Positions 29,704 through 38,250 of a stretch of DNA of 64,000 nucleotides are shown piece after piece. Numbering within the stretch: the stretch's first letter is position 1; each line of letters starts with the position of its first letter. The position numbers were made by a program, and so were the translations under genes. Source of the stretch: Leifsonia shinshuensis (GTDB lineage Bacteria > Actinomycetota > Actinomycetes > Actinomycetales > Microbacteriaceae); NCBI RefSeq assembly GCF_013410375.1, contig NZ_JACCFL010000001.1, forward strand, positions 1,178,001 to 1,242,000. The letters run 5' to 3'. The notes below the pieces were generated by a model. That model saw only the letters and a program-made list of their open reading frames with translations, was not told the DNA's origin and did no database searches.

Positions 29704-30783
29704 CTACCCGGTCTCGCTCCGCGACGAGGAAGCCACTCGCTTCGGCATGTCACGGCGCTCCGACGTGCCGCTGCGCGCCGACGAGCTCGACGCGGCGGAC
29801 GACGCTGTGGCGCTCTGCCCGGTGCTCGCGCTCACGCGGGTCGCCCGGTAGTAGTCCCGCCAGATGATCCGGTGCAGCGGGATCCAACGCGGGATCGTGC
29901 GCAGACCCGGGATGAACGGCAGCAGCGCGAGCAGCAGCGTCAGCGTGCCCATGATGAGCACGATGACCAGGTCGGCGTTCGAGAGCGACGCGAACGGCTG
30001 GACCTGGTAGAAGAGCGAGAACAGCCACAGCCAGGCCTGGCCCGGCGTGTTGCCGGTCTCGTTCATCATCCCCCACTGGTCCCCGGTGAGGTGCTGTGCC
30101 GCCGCGAGGTTCCGGAAGTACTGGCCGTCGCCGAGGAACAGGATCGCCGGCGTGTGGTTCAGTGCGTAGAAGCCGCCCTGGCTCGTGAGCGCTCCGTCGA
30201 GCGCGCCGCTGCGCGCCATCCCGCTGAGCGACGAGATCATCGCGGGCACCGGGCCGTAGGCGCCCGACGACTTCGGCAGCGCGGTCCCCGTGTCGGCGGC
30301 CAGCGCCTTCTCGTACGCGGCCGCCCACTTCGCCTGCTGGGCGGGAGTGGCGCTCGTCCAGCGGGCCACCGCGGCCGGGACGGTCGGGAGTGTCCGCAGC
30401 GGGCCGATGACGAAGGCCTGCGCGGTGTCGATCGGGAGGCGCACGCCGGACAGGCTCTGCAGGTCGAGTGGGCCGAGGGTCTGCGTGGCGCCCTGCGTGT
30501 CGTTGTACGGCGGCCCGTACTGGGCGGTGCTGCTCGTCCCGTCGAGCTCGGCCGTCGCGGTGGACGCGAAGTCGACGGGGTCGGCCGCCGACCAGGAGGC
30601 GAAGGTGACGCCCGGTTCGTCCGGCGACCCGAACACCGCGGCGAGCCCGAGCGTCACGGCTCCCACGACGATGACGCCGATGGTGACCTCCTTGAACAGG
30701 TCGTAGTCGCGGACGCGCCCGCGCCAGGGGCGGCCGGCGATGTCGTCCCGGCGACGCCAGGTCATGCTGGGTGTGCGCGTCAT
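29704..30783 (-). CDS. Membrane protein accompanying a split cytochrome b
   Basis: 359 residues. A helix at about 35-53 (VTIGVIVVGAVTLGLAAVFG) is followed by a large region (about 60-285) with no recognised motif. One or two helices near 290-310 (LVIVLIMGTLTLLLALLPF) and a basic, Ser-rich tail complete it. It overlaps the cytochrome b N-terminal gene by four bases. It may stand in for the C-terminal half of cytochrome b, or be an accessory quinone-side subunit; neither is proven. Last gene of a box-controlled operon. Confidence 0.65.
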   Translation of the reverse strand: MTRTPSMTWRRRDDIAGRPWRGRVRDYDLFKEVTIGVIVVGAVTLGLAAVFGSPDEPGVTFASWSAADPVDFASTATAELDGTSSTAQYGPPYNDTQGATQTLGPLDLQSLSGVRLPIDTAQAFVIGPLRTLPTVPAAVARWTSATPAQQAKWAAAYEKALAADTGTALPKSSGAYGPVPAMISSLSGMARSGALDGALTSQGGFYALNHTPAILFLGDGQYFRNLAAAQHLTGDQWGMMNETGNTPGQAWLWLFSLFYQVQPFASLSNADLVIVLIMGTLTLLLALLPFIPGLRTIPRWIPLHRIIWRDYYRATRVSASTGQSATASSAASSSSARSGTSERRDMPKRVASSSRSETG

Positions 30784-31496
30784 CGCGGGGCCCCTGATTC
30801 GTTAAATGTCGACTCGTCGTAGGTCGACTCGTTGTACGGGTGCACGACCTGGTCGTCGTTCTCGGTCGCGTCGATCGGCGGCACGACGCCGTGCACGCGG
30901 ACCAGCAGCACGTGCAGCACGACGATCGCGCCGACGCCGATCGGCAGCAGCACGATGTGCCAGGTGAGCATCTGCCCGAGGTCGGCGACGTTGAACCAGG
31001 CGCCGATCCCGACGGCGTTGAGGGCGTCCTTGCCCTGGAAGGCGATCCACTGCGAGTCGAAGTTCGTCTGCAGCAGGTAGCCGGTGAACGCCGCCGCGAT
31101 CGACACGGCGAAGGCGATCACGCCCGTGATCCAGGTGAGCACCCGGCCGCCGCGCCAGGCCGCCATCCAGTACTTCCCCCAGAGGTGCACGACCATCAGC
31201 AGAAAGAACAGCTCGACGCTCCAGAGGTGCACGCTGTTCGTGAAGTGCCCGAGGCCGGAGACGTGGTACCAGGCGGGGCCGTTCAGGCTGAGCACCAGGC
31301 CGGACGCGATGACGACCGCGAGGGCGGCCAGCGACGCCATCCCGAACACGTAGATCCACGAGGAGACGTAGCTCGGCTGGTCCTGCGGCAGCAGCTTCTC
31401 CGGCGGGAGGACCTTGAGCAGCCAGCGGCGGGCGCGGCCTGTCCAGGTGTAGACCTCTTCCTGGTCCGCGCCGGTCGGGGCGTGCGGCCCGCTCAT
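30780..31496 (-). CDS. Cytochrome b N-terminal domain protein (cytochrome b6-type, diheme)
   Basis: 238 residues, four transmembrane helices. Heme-ligand pairs are His90/His104 and His180/His195. The spacings (13 and 14 intervening residues) match cytochrome b6 of split b6f-type complexes. A membrane-bound diheme quinone-reacting role is expected. No Rieske protein or cytochrome c gene is nearby, so its redox partner is unknown. ATGA overlaps link it to the 49-residue gene upstream and the 359-residue gene downstream. A DosR-type box precedes the operon. Confidence 0.85.
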   Translation of the reverse strand: MSGPHAPTGADQEEVYTWTGRARRWLLKVLPPEKLLPQDQPSYVSSWIYVFGMASLAALAVVIASGLVLSLNGPAWYHVSGLGHFTNSVHLWSVELFFLLMVVHLWGKYWMAAWRGGRVLTWITGVIAFAVSIAAAFTGYLLQTNFDSQWIAFQGKDALNAVGIGAWFNVADLGQMLTWHIVLLPIGVGAIVVLHVLLVRVHGVVPPIDATENDDQVVHPYNESTYDESTFNESGAPR

Positions 31497-31642
31497 CGCC
31501 GGCGCCTCGCCTTCGGGAACGGCAGCAGCAGCGCCAGCGCGAACAGCACGACCATGATCACGATGACGATGAGATTGCCGAGCTGGATGGTGAACGAGCC
31601 CCAGCCGAGGTAGATGCCCGGCGCGCTTGCGACGATGTCCAC
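31493..31642 (-). CDS. 49-residue single-helix membrane protein, first gene of cytochrome b operon
   Basis: MDIVASAPGIYLGWGSFTIQ leads into a hydrophobic helix (LIVIVIMVVLFALALLLPF) and a basic KARRRR end, placing the C-terminus in the cytosol. The start is GTG 31642 with AAGGGGG upstream; GTG 31663 is an alternative. The stop overlaps the cytochrome b start (ATGA). The coupling suggests a small subunit of the same complex. No family recognised. Confidence 0.65.
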   Translation of the reverse strand: MDIVASAPGIYLGWGSFTIQLGNLIVIVIMVVLFALALLLPFPKARRRR

Positions 31643-31692
31643 GGTGCCCCCTTCGGTCGCCACCAGCGTGATCCCCGAGCGGATCGCCGGGC

Positions 31693-31706
31693 GGGCCGAA
31701 GGTCCC
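31693..31706 (-). promoter_or_regulatory. DosR/DevR-type box (GGGACCTTCGGCCC on minus strand)
   Basis: The plus strand reads GGGCCGAAGGTCCC, 51 bases before the start of the cytochrome b operon. It is identical to the box at 32080 and to the reverse of 36910. Confidence 0.7.
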
Positions 31707-31740
31707 GCGGAGCGGTGGCGCCGTACGGCGGCGCCGTCGC

Positions 31741-32043
31741 TCAGGTCTCCTGCGGGTGGCCCTCCTGCTCCGGCTCGCCGGTGACCTCCAGGATCGCGAG
31801 CTCGTCGAGCTCCTCCCTGCCGCGCCTGCGGGCCACCCCGAACAGGTAGACCGCGTCGAGGACGCCGAGCGTGTTGGTCAGCAGCAGCGTGACGAACCAC
31901 GGCTTGCTGCCGTTCCTGGCGGCGTGCCACAGGGATGCGCCCTTCCAGGCGAGGCTCCAGGCGACGACCGCGACGACGAGGGCGCGGCCCGCGGGCGGCA
32001 CGTCGTGCATCCCCATCCGGGACGCTTCGTAGTGGTTTCTCAT
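31741..32043 (-). CDS. DUF5652-like small membrane protein
   Basis: 100 residues, two helices. The stretch VVAWSLAWKGASLWHAARNG, then WFVTLLLTNTLGVLDAVYLF resembles DUF5652. A charged, Glu-rich tail follows. ATG 32043 is taken as the start; ATG 32016 is possible. The gene faces the universal-stress-protein gene across a promoter holding a DosR-type box at 32080, 37 bases upstream of its start. Confidence 0.72.
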   Translation of the reverse strand: MRNHYEASRMGMHDVPPAGRALVVAVVAWSLAWKGASLWHAARNGSKPWFVTLLLTNTLGVLDAVYLFGVARRRGREELDELAILEVTGEPEQEGHPQET

Positions 32044-32079
32044 GGGCCCATCAGACCGCGCACGCGTTCGGCGCGGCAA

Positions 32080-32093
32080 GGGCCGAAGGTCCC
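32080..32093. promoter_or_regulatory. DosR/DevR-type box in a divergent promoter
   Basis: GGGCCGAAGGTCCC, between the DUF5652-like gene and the universal stress protein gene at 32156, suited to activate both. Confidence 0.7.
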
Positions 32094-32155
32094 TGGCCCG
32101 GGGCTCCTCCGCGGGGCAGGCTCGTCAGCGGGACGGATCGGCGAGGGGGTTCACG

Positions 32156-33052
32156 ATGGCGATCGACGGGCGCACGGTGGTCGGATTCGACGGGTCGCCG
32201 TCGGCGTGGCGGGCTCTGGACTGGGCGGCCGAGCGCGTCGCCGGCCGCGGCGGCGCACTGGAGGTGGTGCACGCGATCGACACCCGCCTGGGCGGGGCGG
32301 TCTTCGGGCCGCGGTTCGACCTCGAGACCACCGTGGAGGCTGGACTCGCGCAGGCGAGGAATCACGTGCGCGCGCTCGCCCCGGGCATCGCCGTGGAGGT
32401 CCGCTGGGTGGAGGGGCCGCCCGCGAGCGCGCTCCTCGGCGAGGCCGCGGGCGCCGCCCTCCTGGTGGTGGGGACGGACAAGGGCCCGCTGCAGAGCGGG
32501 GCGCGGACCGGGACCCTCCCGCTGAAGCTCGCGGCGAAGGCGGACTGCATCGTCGCGGTGATCCCCGCGTCGCCCCGTCCCGAGCGCAACGTCGTGGTGG
32601 TCGGCGTCGACCGTTCGGCGTTCGCGCGCTCCGCGCTGGCGCTCGCCGTGACCGAGGCGAGCTGGTCGGGCGCGCAGGTCGAGGCCGTGCACGCCTGGGA
32701 CGTGCCGGAGGCCCTGCACTCCGCCCTCGAGTCCGGGGAACACGCCGATCCCGCGTTCCTGAAGCGCGAGGAGGCCGTGATCCCGGAGGCGGTCGCCGAC
32801 GTCCCGATCGCTCGAACGGCGCCGATCCTGCCGGTCGTGGTGCGGAGGAACCCGGCCGAGGCGCTCATCGAGCAGGGCTCTGGCGCGGTCGCCATCGTCG
32901 TCGGCACCCGCGGCCGCGGCCGGTTCGCGGCCTCGATGCTCGGCTCCGTCAGCCACGACGTCCTGCTGAACCTGCCGTGCCCGGTACTCGTCACGCCGAA
33001 GGAGTACGCGTTCGTGGTGCCGAGCGGGCCCGACGATCGGGACGAGTGGTGA
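32156..33052 (+). CDS. Universal stress protein, two UspA domains
   Basis: 298 residues, tandem UspA folds. The first begins TVVGFDGSPSAWRALDWAAE and the second VVVVGVDRSAFARSALALA. ATP-type loops GTDKGPLQSG and GTRGRGRFAASMLGSVSHDV end each half; the second matches the G-2x-G-9x-G-S/T nucleotide motif. Two-domain USPs are typical DosR-regulon members in mycobacteria (Rv1996/Rv2005c/Rv2623 type). GAGGGGG precedes the ATG and a DosR-type box lies 62 bases upstream. Confidence 0.88.
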   Translation: MAIDGRTVVGFDGSPSAWRALDWAAERVAGRGGALEVVHAIDTRLGGAVFGPRFDLETTVEAGLAQARNHVRALAPGIAVEVRWVEGPPASALLGEAAGAALLVVGTDKGPLQSGARTGTLPLKLAAKADCIVAVIPASPRPERNVVVVGVDRSAFARSALALAVTEASWSGAQVEAVHAWDVPEALHSALESGEHADPAFLKREEAVIPEAVADVPIARTAPILPVVVRRNPAEALIEQGSGAVAIVVGTRGRGRFAASMLGSVSHDVLLNLPCPVLVTPKEYAFVVPSGPDDRDEW

Positions 33053-33071
33053 CGCGGGACCGTCCTGCGAT

Positions 33072-34742
33072 CTAGGCGTCCACCGCCAGATCCCGGCGGC
33101 GGAACGCGACGAGGCCGACCGTCCACAGCACGACCGCGACACCCGCCAGGATCGCGAGCGGAACCCCGTCGAAGGCCACCCCCGGCAGCCGGGGCGTCGC
33201 CGTCAGCGGTGTGTGGTCGACCAGCCAGGACGGCAGGCCGAACAGCGTTCCGGCGAAGCTGAGGATCGCCATCGCGCTCAGGTAGCTCCAGGACAGCACT
33301 CCGGCGAGCCGCGGCACGAGCCCGAAGAGGAGCACGGGGACCCCGGCGCTCACCAGGACCGCTGGCCAGTAGGCCAGGGAGGCGCCGGTCAGCGTCCACG
33401 CCGGGGAGAAGTCCGACGTGGAGGCCCCGTACGCCGCGCCCATGACGAATCCGCTCACGGCGAGCAGGAGCGCGGAGCCGAGGGCTGCGACGAGCAGCCG
33501 GGAGCCGGACCAGCGCAGCCGGGAGATGCTCCCGGCGAGCTGCGGCTCGGCGTATCCCGCCGCCTCCTCGCTCCGCGCCTGCAACGCCGTCTGCACGCCG
33601 AACGCGCTGGCGATGATCCCGTTCAGCAAGACCAGCCAGCCGAGGATCGCGTTCACGAACGTGGACGTGTGGCCGCCGATGTAGGCCGCGAACACCGGGT
33701 TGGAGCCCAGCAGGTTCGCGATGGCGGTCGCCACCGAGCCGTACAGGATCGCCAGGGTGATGCTGCCGGCGAACCATCCGACGAGCAGCCCGCGCTGCTC
33801 CCGCACGGCGAGCCCGAATGGGGACGTGAGGAAGCCTCCGGCGCGCGGCGCCCCGGCCCGGTCCGCCAGAACGCCGGCGCCGAGGTCGCGGCGGCCCTCC
33901 AGCCGGAGGGCGATCGCGCAGAGCAGCGCCGCTCCGCCGACCAGGAGCAGCGCAGGCCACCAGCGGTTCTCTCCGTACGGGCGCATCGCCTGTCCCCAGC
34001 CGATCGGGGAGAGCCAGGAGACCCAGGACGGCGCGGTCCCCGTGCCGTTGAGGTCGCCGACGGCCCGGAGCACGAACACCGCGCCGAGGACGGCCGTGCT
34101 CCAGCCGTTCGCGCCGCGTCCGGTCGAGGCCAGCTGGCCGAAGAGCGCGGAGACGCCGAGGAAGAACAGCCCGACCGCGGCCAGCGATCCCCCGAGCACC
34201 AGGCTGCCGCCGACCGGGAGGGTCAGCGCCGCGGCGGTCAGCGCGATCGCGGCTCCGACGACGAGGTCGAAGGCGCCGACCACCAGGTAGTTCGCGACCG
34301 TGTAGGCGTGCAGGCCGAGGGAGTTCGCCCGCAGCAGCTCCGCCCGGCCGCCCTCCTCGTCGGCCCGGCCGTTGCGGGTCACCAGGAAGATCGTGGCCAG
34401 CGCGAGGCTGAGGGCGAGGGTCATCCAGATCTTGAGTACCAGGATGCCGCCGAGCGTGTTCGCCGCGTAAGGCGTGCCCGTGAGCGCGGCGACCGACGGC
34501 GTGTCCGCGATGCGCGCGTACGCCTCACGCGAGGCCTGGGTGGGGAACGCCGCGCGCTGCGACTCGTAGACCAGCGGGATCATCCCCACGAGCACGACCG
34601 CCCAGACCAGCAGCCGGAGCCAGTTGCGCGCGACGACGAAGCGCAGCATGTGCGGCAGGCCGTGCAGGTCGGCCCGGGGCGCCGAGCCGGTGGCGGGGGA
34701 TGCCGGTCGTCCGAGCGACGCGGCGGTGGCGGAGGCGTTCAT
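33072..34742 (-). CDS. ABC-type exporter permease
   Basis: 556 residues with about 12 hydrophobic helices, an ABC-2-like double-length permease of the kind seen with antibiotic or polyketide exporters. The start MNASATAASLGRPASP has a flexible N-terminus. Its ATG overlaps the ATPase stop by four bases, so the two make one transporter. No DosR-type box is found upstream of the operon. Substrate unknown. Confidence 0.82.
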   Translation of the reverse strand: MNASATAASLGRPASPATGSAPRADLHGLPHMLRFVVARNWLRLLVWAVVLVGMIPLVYESQRAAFPTQASREAYARIADTPSVAALTGTPYAANTLGGILVLKIWMTLALSLALATIFLVTRNGRADEEGGRAELLRANSLGLHAYTVANYLVVGAFDLVVGAAIALTAAALTLPVGGSLVLGGSLAAVGLFFLGVSALFGQLASTGRGANGWSTAVLGAVFVLRAVGDLNGTGTAPSWVSWLSPIGWGQAMRPYGENRWWPALLLVGGAALLCAIALRLEGRRDLGAGVLADRAGAPRAGGFLTSPFGLAVREQRGLLVGWFAGSITLAILYGSVATAIANLLGSNPVFAAYIGGHTSTFVNAILGWLVLLNGIIASAFGVQTALQARSEEAAGYAEPQLAGSISRLRWSGSRLLVAALGSALLLAVSGFVMGAAYGASTSDFSPAWTLTGASLAYWPAVLVSAGVPVLLFGLVPRLAGVLSWSYLSAMAILSFAGTLFGLPSWLVDHTPLTATPRLPGVAFDGVPLAILAGVAVVLWTVGLVAFRRRDLAVDA

Positions 34743-35659
34743 GATGCGGGGGAAGCGAGGGCGGACAGTTCGGTGCCGTAGTGCCGGAGGAAGATCTCCT
34801 CCAGCGACGGCGGGGTGCAGACGAGCGACTGCGGCTTCAGCGGGGCGAGCGCGGCGAGCACCGTGCCGAGGTCCTCGTCGGCGACGGTGAAGGACGCGTG
34901 GGGGCCGTCCAGGGCGAGGTCGTGGACGCCGGCGATGCGGGAGAGCCCGCCGCCGGAGTCTCCGAGCACCACCGACACGCTCGTGCGGTTCAGGTGCCGC
35001 AGTTCCGCGAGCGTTCCCGCTTCGACGGTGTGCCCCTTCCTGATGATCGTCACGGTGTCGCAGAGCCGCTCGACCTCCGCGAAGATGTGGCTCGACAGCA
35101 GCACGGAGCCGCCGTCGGCCTGCACCTGCCGGACGCAGGTGCGGAACTCGGCGTCCATGATCGGATCGAGCCCCGCCGTCGGCTCGTCGAGGAGCAGCAG
35201 CTCGGCGTCCGACGCGAGCGCCGCGATCAGCGCGACCTTCTGCCGGTTGCCCTTCGAGTAGGTGCGGGCCTTCTTCGACGGGTCGAGGTCGAAGCGTTGC
35301 ACGAGCTCGTCCCTGCGCGCCGGGCGGACGCCGCCGCGCAGCCGGCTCAGGATGTCGATGATCTGGCCGCCGGTGAGGTTGGGCCACAGGTTGACGTCAC
35401 CGGGGACGTAGGCGATCCGGCGATGCAGCTCGACCGCGTCGGTCCAGGGGTCCGCGCCGAGGACGCGCAGCGTCGTCGCCTCGGCCCGCAGCAGCCCGAG
35501 CAGCACCCGCAGCGTGGTGGTCTTGCCCGCGCCGTTCGGGCCGAGGAAGCCGGCGATCTGCCCGGCCTCGACGGTGAGGTCCAGCCCGTCGAGCGCGACG
35601 GTGCGCCCGAAGGACTTGCGGAGGCCGCGGACGTCGACGGCCGCGCCGGTGGTCGGCAT
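34739..35659 (-). CDS. ABC transporter ATP-binding protein (exporter)
   Basis: 306 residues. Walker A FLGPNGAGKTTTLR, signature YSKGNRQKVALIAAL in place of the classic LSGGQ, Walker B ELLLLDEPTAGLDP and a switch His in LLSSHIFAEV. The C-terminal region resembles exporter ATPases of the CcmA/drug-resistance type. It is the first gene of the pair, closely following a divergent-looking 22-base gap from the gene at 35682 on the same strand, so it may belong to the operon starting at 36830. Confidence 0.87.
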   Translation of the reverse strand: MPTTGAAVDVRGLRKSFGRTVALDGLDLTVEAGQIAGFLGPNGAGKTTTLRVLLGLLRAEATTLRVLGADPWTDAVELHRRIAYVPGDVNLWPNLTGGQIIDILSRLRGGVRPARRDELVQRFDLDPSKKARTYSKGNRQKVALIAALASDAELLLLDEPTAGLDPIMDAEFRTCVRQVQADGGSVLLSSHIFAEVERLCDTVTIIRKGHTVEAGTLAELRHLNRTSVSVVLGDSGGGLSRIAGVHDLALDGPHASFTVADEDLGTVLAALAPLKPQSLVCTPPSLEEIFLRHYGTELSALASPAS

Positions 35660-35681
35660 GGGTTCCCTCTTCTCGTTCTCG

Positions 35682-36830
35682 CTACTGCCGGGGCGGCTCG
35701 CCCGTCAGGACCTGGCCGGCGTCCGGCTGCGGCGCCGTCGCGGACGGCGCCGCAGGGGCAGCCGCTCCGCCGACGCGCCAGGGACGCACCCGGTACAGCT
35801 CGAGCAGCTCTGCTCCGAGCCCGAAGAACACCATCGCCAGCCAGACCAGGATGTTGAGGACCGGGATCTGCAGCCCGACGATCAGGATCAGCCCGCCCAC
35901 GAAGGACTGCAGGACGGGATGCGGCGAGCTGCGCAGCACGACCCGCCCGAGGTAGTGCGCGCCGACCAGGAAGGTCGCGAGCGTCAGCACGGTCCAGATC
36001 AGCAGGCCGGCGAGCGCGAGGGGGGCGCCCACGATGGTCACGAGCAGGACCAGCAGCCCGATGGGCACGACGATCGCGGCGACGAACCCCACCAGCAGCG
36101 CGCGCCAGGGCGACGGCAGGAGGCGGTCCGTGACGCCGGTCAGCATGCGCGGGACGAGCAGGCCGGCGGCGACGGTGAGCAGGCTGAGCGCCACTAGTGC
36201 GTAGACCAGCCCCAGGAACCAGCCCAGCACCGCGGCCCACGGCGAGATCTGCGGCGCGGAGGGCTGCTGGGTCTGGACGTGGTTGATGCTCCCGGCGACC
36301 GCCCCGGCGGTGATGTGCGCCGTCGTCGGGCTGGCGTAGGTCACGTCGCCGCCGACGTTCCCATCGATCCGGAGGTCGCTGACGCTGACCAGCAGGTCCC
36401 TGCCGACGTCGCCCGCGACGCGGATCGTCGACGCGGTGGCGACGATGTCGTTCTGCACGGACCCCCCGGCGTCGATGAGGAGGTCGGAGGCGAAGATCGT
36501 GCCGCTCCGCGCGACCTGGCCGGTGATCGTCACATTCGCCCCGGCGAGCCGGACGTTGCCGTTGACGCGGCCGCTGATCGTGATGGTCTGGGCGGCGGCG
36601 ATCACGTCGCCGGTGACGTCGCCGCTGACGGTGACGCTCTGCCCGGCAGCGTAGACATCGCCGTTCACCGGTCCGGACACGTCCACGGCGACCCCGCTGT
36701 AGAAGTGCGGTCCCGTGCCTCCTCCGGTCTGCGCCGGCGCGGCGGCCGCGGCGCCCAGGGTCACCGCGAGGAAGCCGGCCAGGACGGCCGAGCCGGCGAT
36801 CCGCAGGAAGTGCGTTGCTCGAGTGTTCAT
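35682..36830 (-). CDS. Exported polymer-forming (bactofilin-like) domain membrane protein
   Basis: 382 residues. A signal peptide (MNTRATHFLRIAGSAVLAGF, cleavage near AAAAPA) is followed by repeated short beta strands of the form VSGDVTGDVIAAAQTITISG and NVRLAGANVTITG, a right-handed beta-helix like bactofilins or DUF4097-type adhesins. Four transmembrane helices and a Pro/Ala-rich tail follow. An envelope role is likely. A DosR-type half-conserved box (36885) lies about 55 bases upstream, divergent from Hsp20. Confidence 0.72.
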   Translation of the reverse strand: MNTRATHFLRIAGSAVLAGFLAVTLGAAAAAPAQTGGGTGPHFYSGVAVDVSGPVNGDVYAAGQSVTVSGDVTGDVIAAAQTITISGRVNGNVRLAGANVTITGQVARSGTIFASDLLIDAGGSVQNDIVATASTIRVAGDVGRDLLVSVSDLRIDGNVGGDVTYASPTTAHITAGAVAGSINHVQTQQPSAPQISPWAAVLGWFLGLVYALVALSLLTVAAGLLVPRMLTGVTDRLLPSPWRALLVGFVAAIVVPIGLLVLLVTIVGAPLALAGLLIWTVLTLATFLVGAHYLGRVVLRSSPHPVLQSFVGGLILIVGLQIPVLNILVWLAMVFFGLGAELLELYRVRPWRVGGAAAPAAPSATAPQPDAGQVLTGEPPRQ

Positions 36831-36884
36831 GTCGGAGATCCCCCTTATGGCTCCCAGCATCCGTGCGCCGGACCCGGCTCGGAT

Positions 36885-36923
36885 GAGTCGAAGGTCCCGC
36901 CGGACGCGCGGGACCTTCGGCCC
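36885..36923. promoter_or_regulatory. Two DosR/DevR-type boxes in the Hsp20 divergent promoter
   Basis: GAGTCGAAGGTCCC (36885-36898, weaker in its left half) faces the gene at 36830. GGGACCTTCGGCCC (36910-36923) faces Hsp20 at 36993. The copies start 25 bases apart. Confidence 0.68.
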
Positions 36924-36992
36924 ACCGCGGGAGCGCCCGGCGGCCGTACGGTACCGGCGTCACAACGGACACCGAGGAGAGAGGACACCGTC

Positions 36993-37424
36993 ATGGCACG
37001 CAATCTGGTCCGCTTCGACCCGTTCGCCGAGCTGAGCCGGATGGAGCGGGACTTCTTCGAGGACGGCATGCTCGGGAGCCGGCGCACGATGCTGCCGACG
37101 ACCGACATCTACACGAAGGACGACAAGGAGATGGTGGTCGAGGTCCACCTCCCCGACTTCGACGACGGCGATGTCTCCGTCGACATCGACGAGGGCGCGC
37201 TCGTGATCCAGGCCGAGAAGCACGAGAAGGAGGAGGACAAGGACAAGAAGTACGTCATCCGCGAGTCCAGCCAGAGCTTCTACCGGCGCATCATGCTCCC
37301 GCAGCAGACCGATCAGTCGAAGATCGCCGCGACGTTCGAGAAGGGCGTTCTGAAGATCGACGTCCCGTTCGCGCCGCTGCCGGCCCCGACCAAGGTCCCG
37401 ATCACGGCCGGATCCAAGGCCTGA
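36993..37424 (+). CDS. Hsp20/alpha-crystallin small heat shock protein
   Basis: 143 residues. The alpha-crystallin domain spans about residues 40-130 (DIYTKDDKEMVVEVHLPDFD, ending ATFEKGVLKIDVPF). An ATP-independent holdase that keeps unfolding proteins soluble, corresponding in place and regulation to HspX (Acr) of the mycobacterial DosR regulon. GAGGAGAGAGG lies before the ATG and a DosR-type box 70 bases upstream. The SDR gene follows after 13 bases. Confidence 0.9.
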   Translation: MARNLVRFDPFAELSRMERDFFEDGMLGSRRTMLPTTDIYTKDDKEMVVEVHLPDFDDGDVSVDIDEGALVIQAEKHEKEEDKDKKYVIRESSQSFYRRIMLPQQTDQSKIAATFEKGVLKIDVPFAPLPAPTKVPITAGSKA

Positions 37425-37437
37425 CGGGGCGCCCCGG

Positions 37438-38199
37438 ATGTCGACGCACATCGTCGAGGGCCGGTTCTCCGACGCGCGCGTGATCGTGACCGGGGCGGGC
37501 TCCGGGATCGGCCGGGCCACCGCCGTCCGCCTGCTGGCCGAAGGGGCCACCGTCGTCGCGACGGACATCAGCGAGCCGCGCCTGGCGGCGCTCGCCGAGG
37601 AGTTCGGCTCGGACCGCCTCCTGACCTTCGCCGGCGATGTGAGCGACGAGGACGTGGTGGCCGACGTGATGCAGGTCGCGGACGGCCGGGTCACCTCCCT
37701 GGCGAACGTCGCGGGGATCATGGACGACTTCCTCCCGCCCGCCGAGGTGGAGGACGCCGTCTGGGACCGGGTGCTGCGGGTCAATCTGACCGCGGTGATG
37801 CGGCTCACGCGGGCCGTGCTGCCCGGGATGCTGGAGCGCGGAACGGGGACCATCGTGAACGTGTCCTCCGAGGCGGCCCTCCGCGGTTCGGCCGCGGGGG
37901 CCGCCTACACCGCGTCCAAGCACGCCGTGAACGGCCTGACCCGCAGCACGGCGTTCTTCTACGGGGCCAAGGGCATCCGCTGCAACGCCGTCGCTCCCGG
38001 CGCGACCATGACGAACATCCAGGCGGAGTTCCGGTCGGCGTTCGCGGGCGAGCGGATGGCAGCGTACATGCAGACCAACGTGCCGCAACCGGCGACGGCG
38101 GAGGAGTTGGCGGCGGCGATCACCTGGCTGCTCAGCGACGACTCGTCGAACGTGAACGGCGCCGTCCTCCCGTCCGATGCGGGCTGGTCGGTGATCTGA
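37438..38199 (+). CDS. Short-chain dehydrogenase/reductase
   Basis: 253 residues. The cofactor motif TGAGSGIGRA and NVAGIM (NNAG variant), and the catalytic Ser (NVSSEAA) with YTASK (Tyr-x3-Lys) are all present. ATDIS after strand 2 suggests NAD(H) preference. Substrate unknown. It follows Hsp20 by 13 bases and is probably in its box-driven operon, converging on the response-regulator gene. Confidence 0.87.
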   Translation: MSTHIVEGRFSDARVIVTGAGSGIGRATAVRLLAEGATVVATDISEPRLAALAEEFGSDRLLTFAGDVSDEDVVADVMQVADGRVTSLANVAGIMDDFLPPAEVEDAVWDRVLRVNLTAVMRLTRAVLPGMLERGTGTIVNVSSEAALRGSAAGAAYTASKHAVNGLTRSTAFFYGAKGIRCNAVAPGATMTNIQAEFRSAFAGERMAAYMQTNVPQPATAEELAAAITWLLSDDSSNVNGAVLPSDAGWSVI

Positions 38200-38250
38200 G
38201 ACCGGGGGAAGAAGCGGGGGACGAGGGGGCTGACCGGAGCTTGAGTCCGG

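Noticed and set aside
33072..35659. Inclusion of the ABC exporter in the DosR-type set
   Set aside because: No box within reach of its own start; it could only be included by readthrough from the gene at 36830.
38200..38250. Possible DosR-type box after the SDR gene (GGGGGACGAGGGGG)
   Set aside because: It lacks the GGACC/GGCCC halves and symmetry, and lies between two gene ends rather than before a start.
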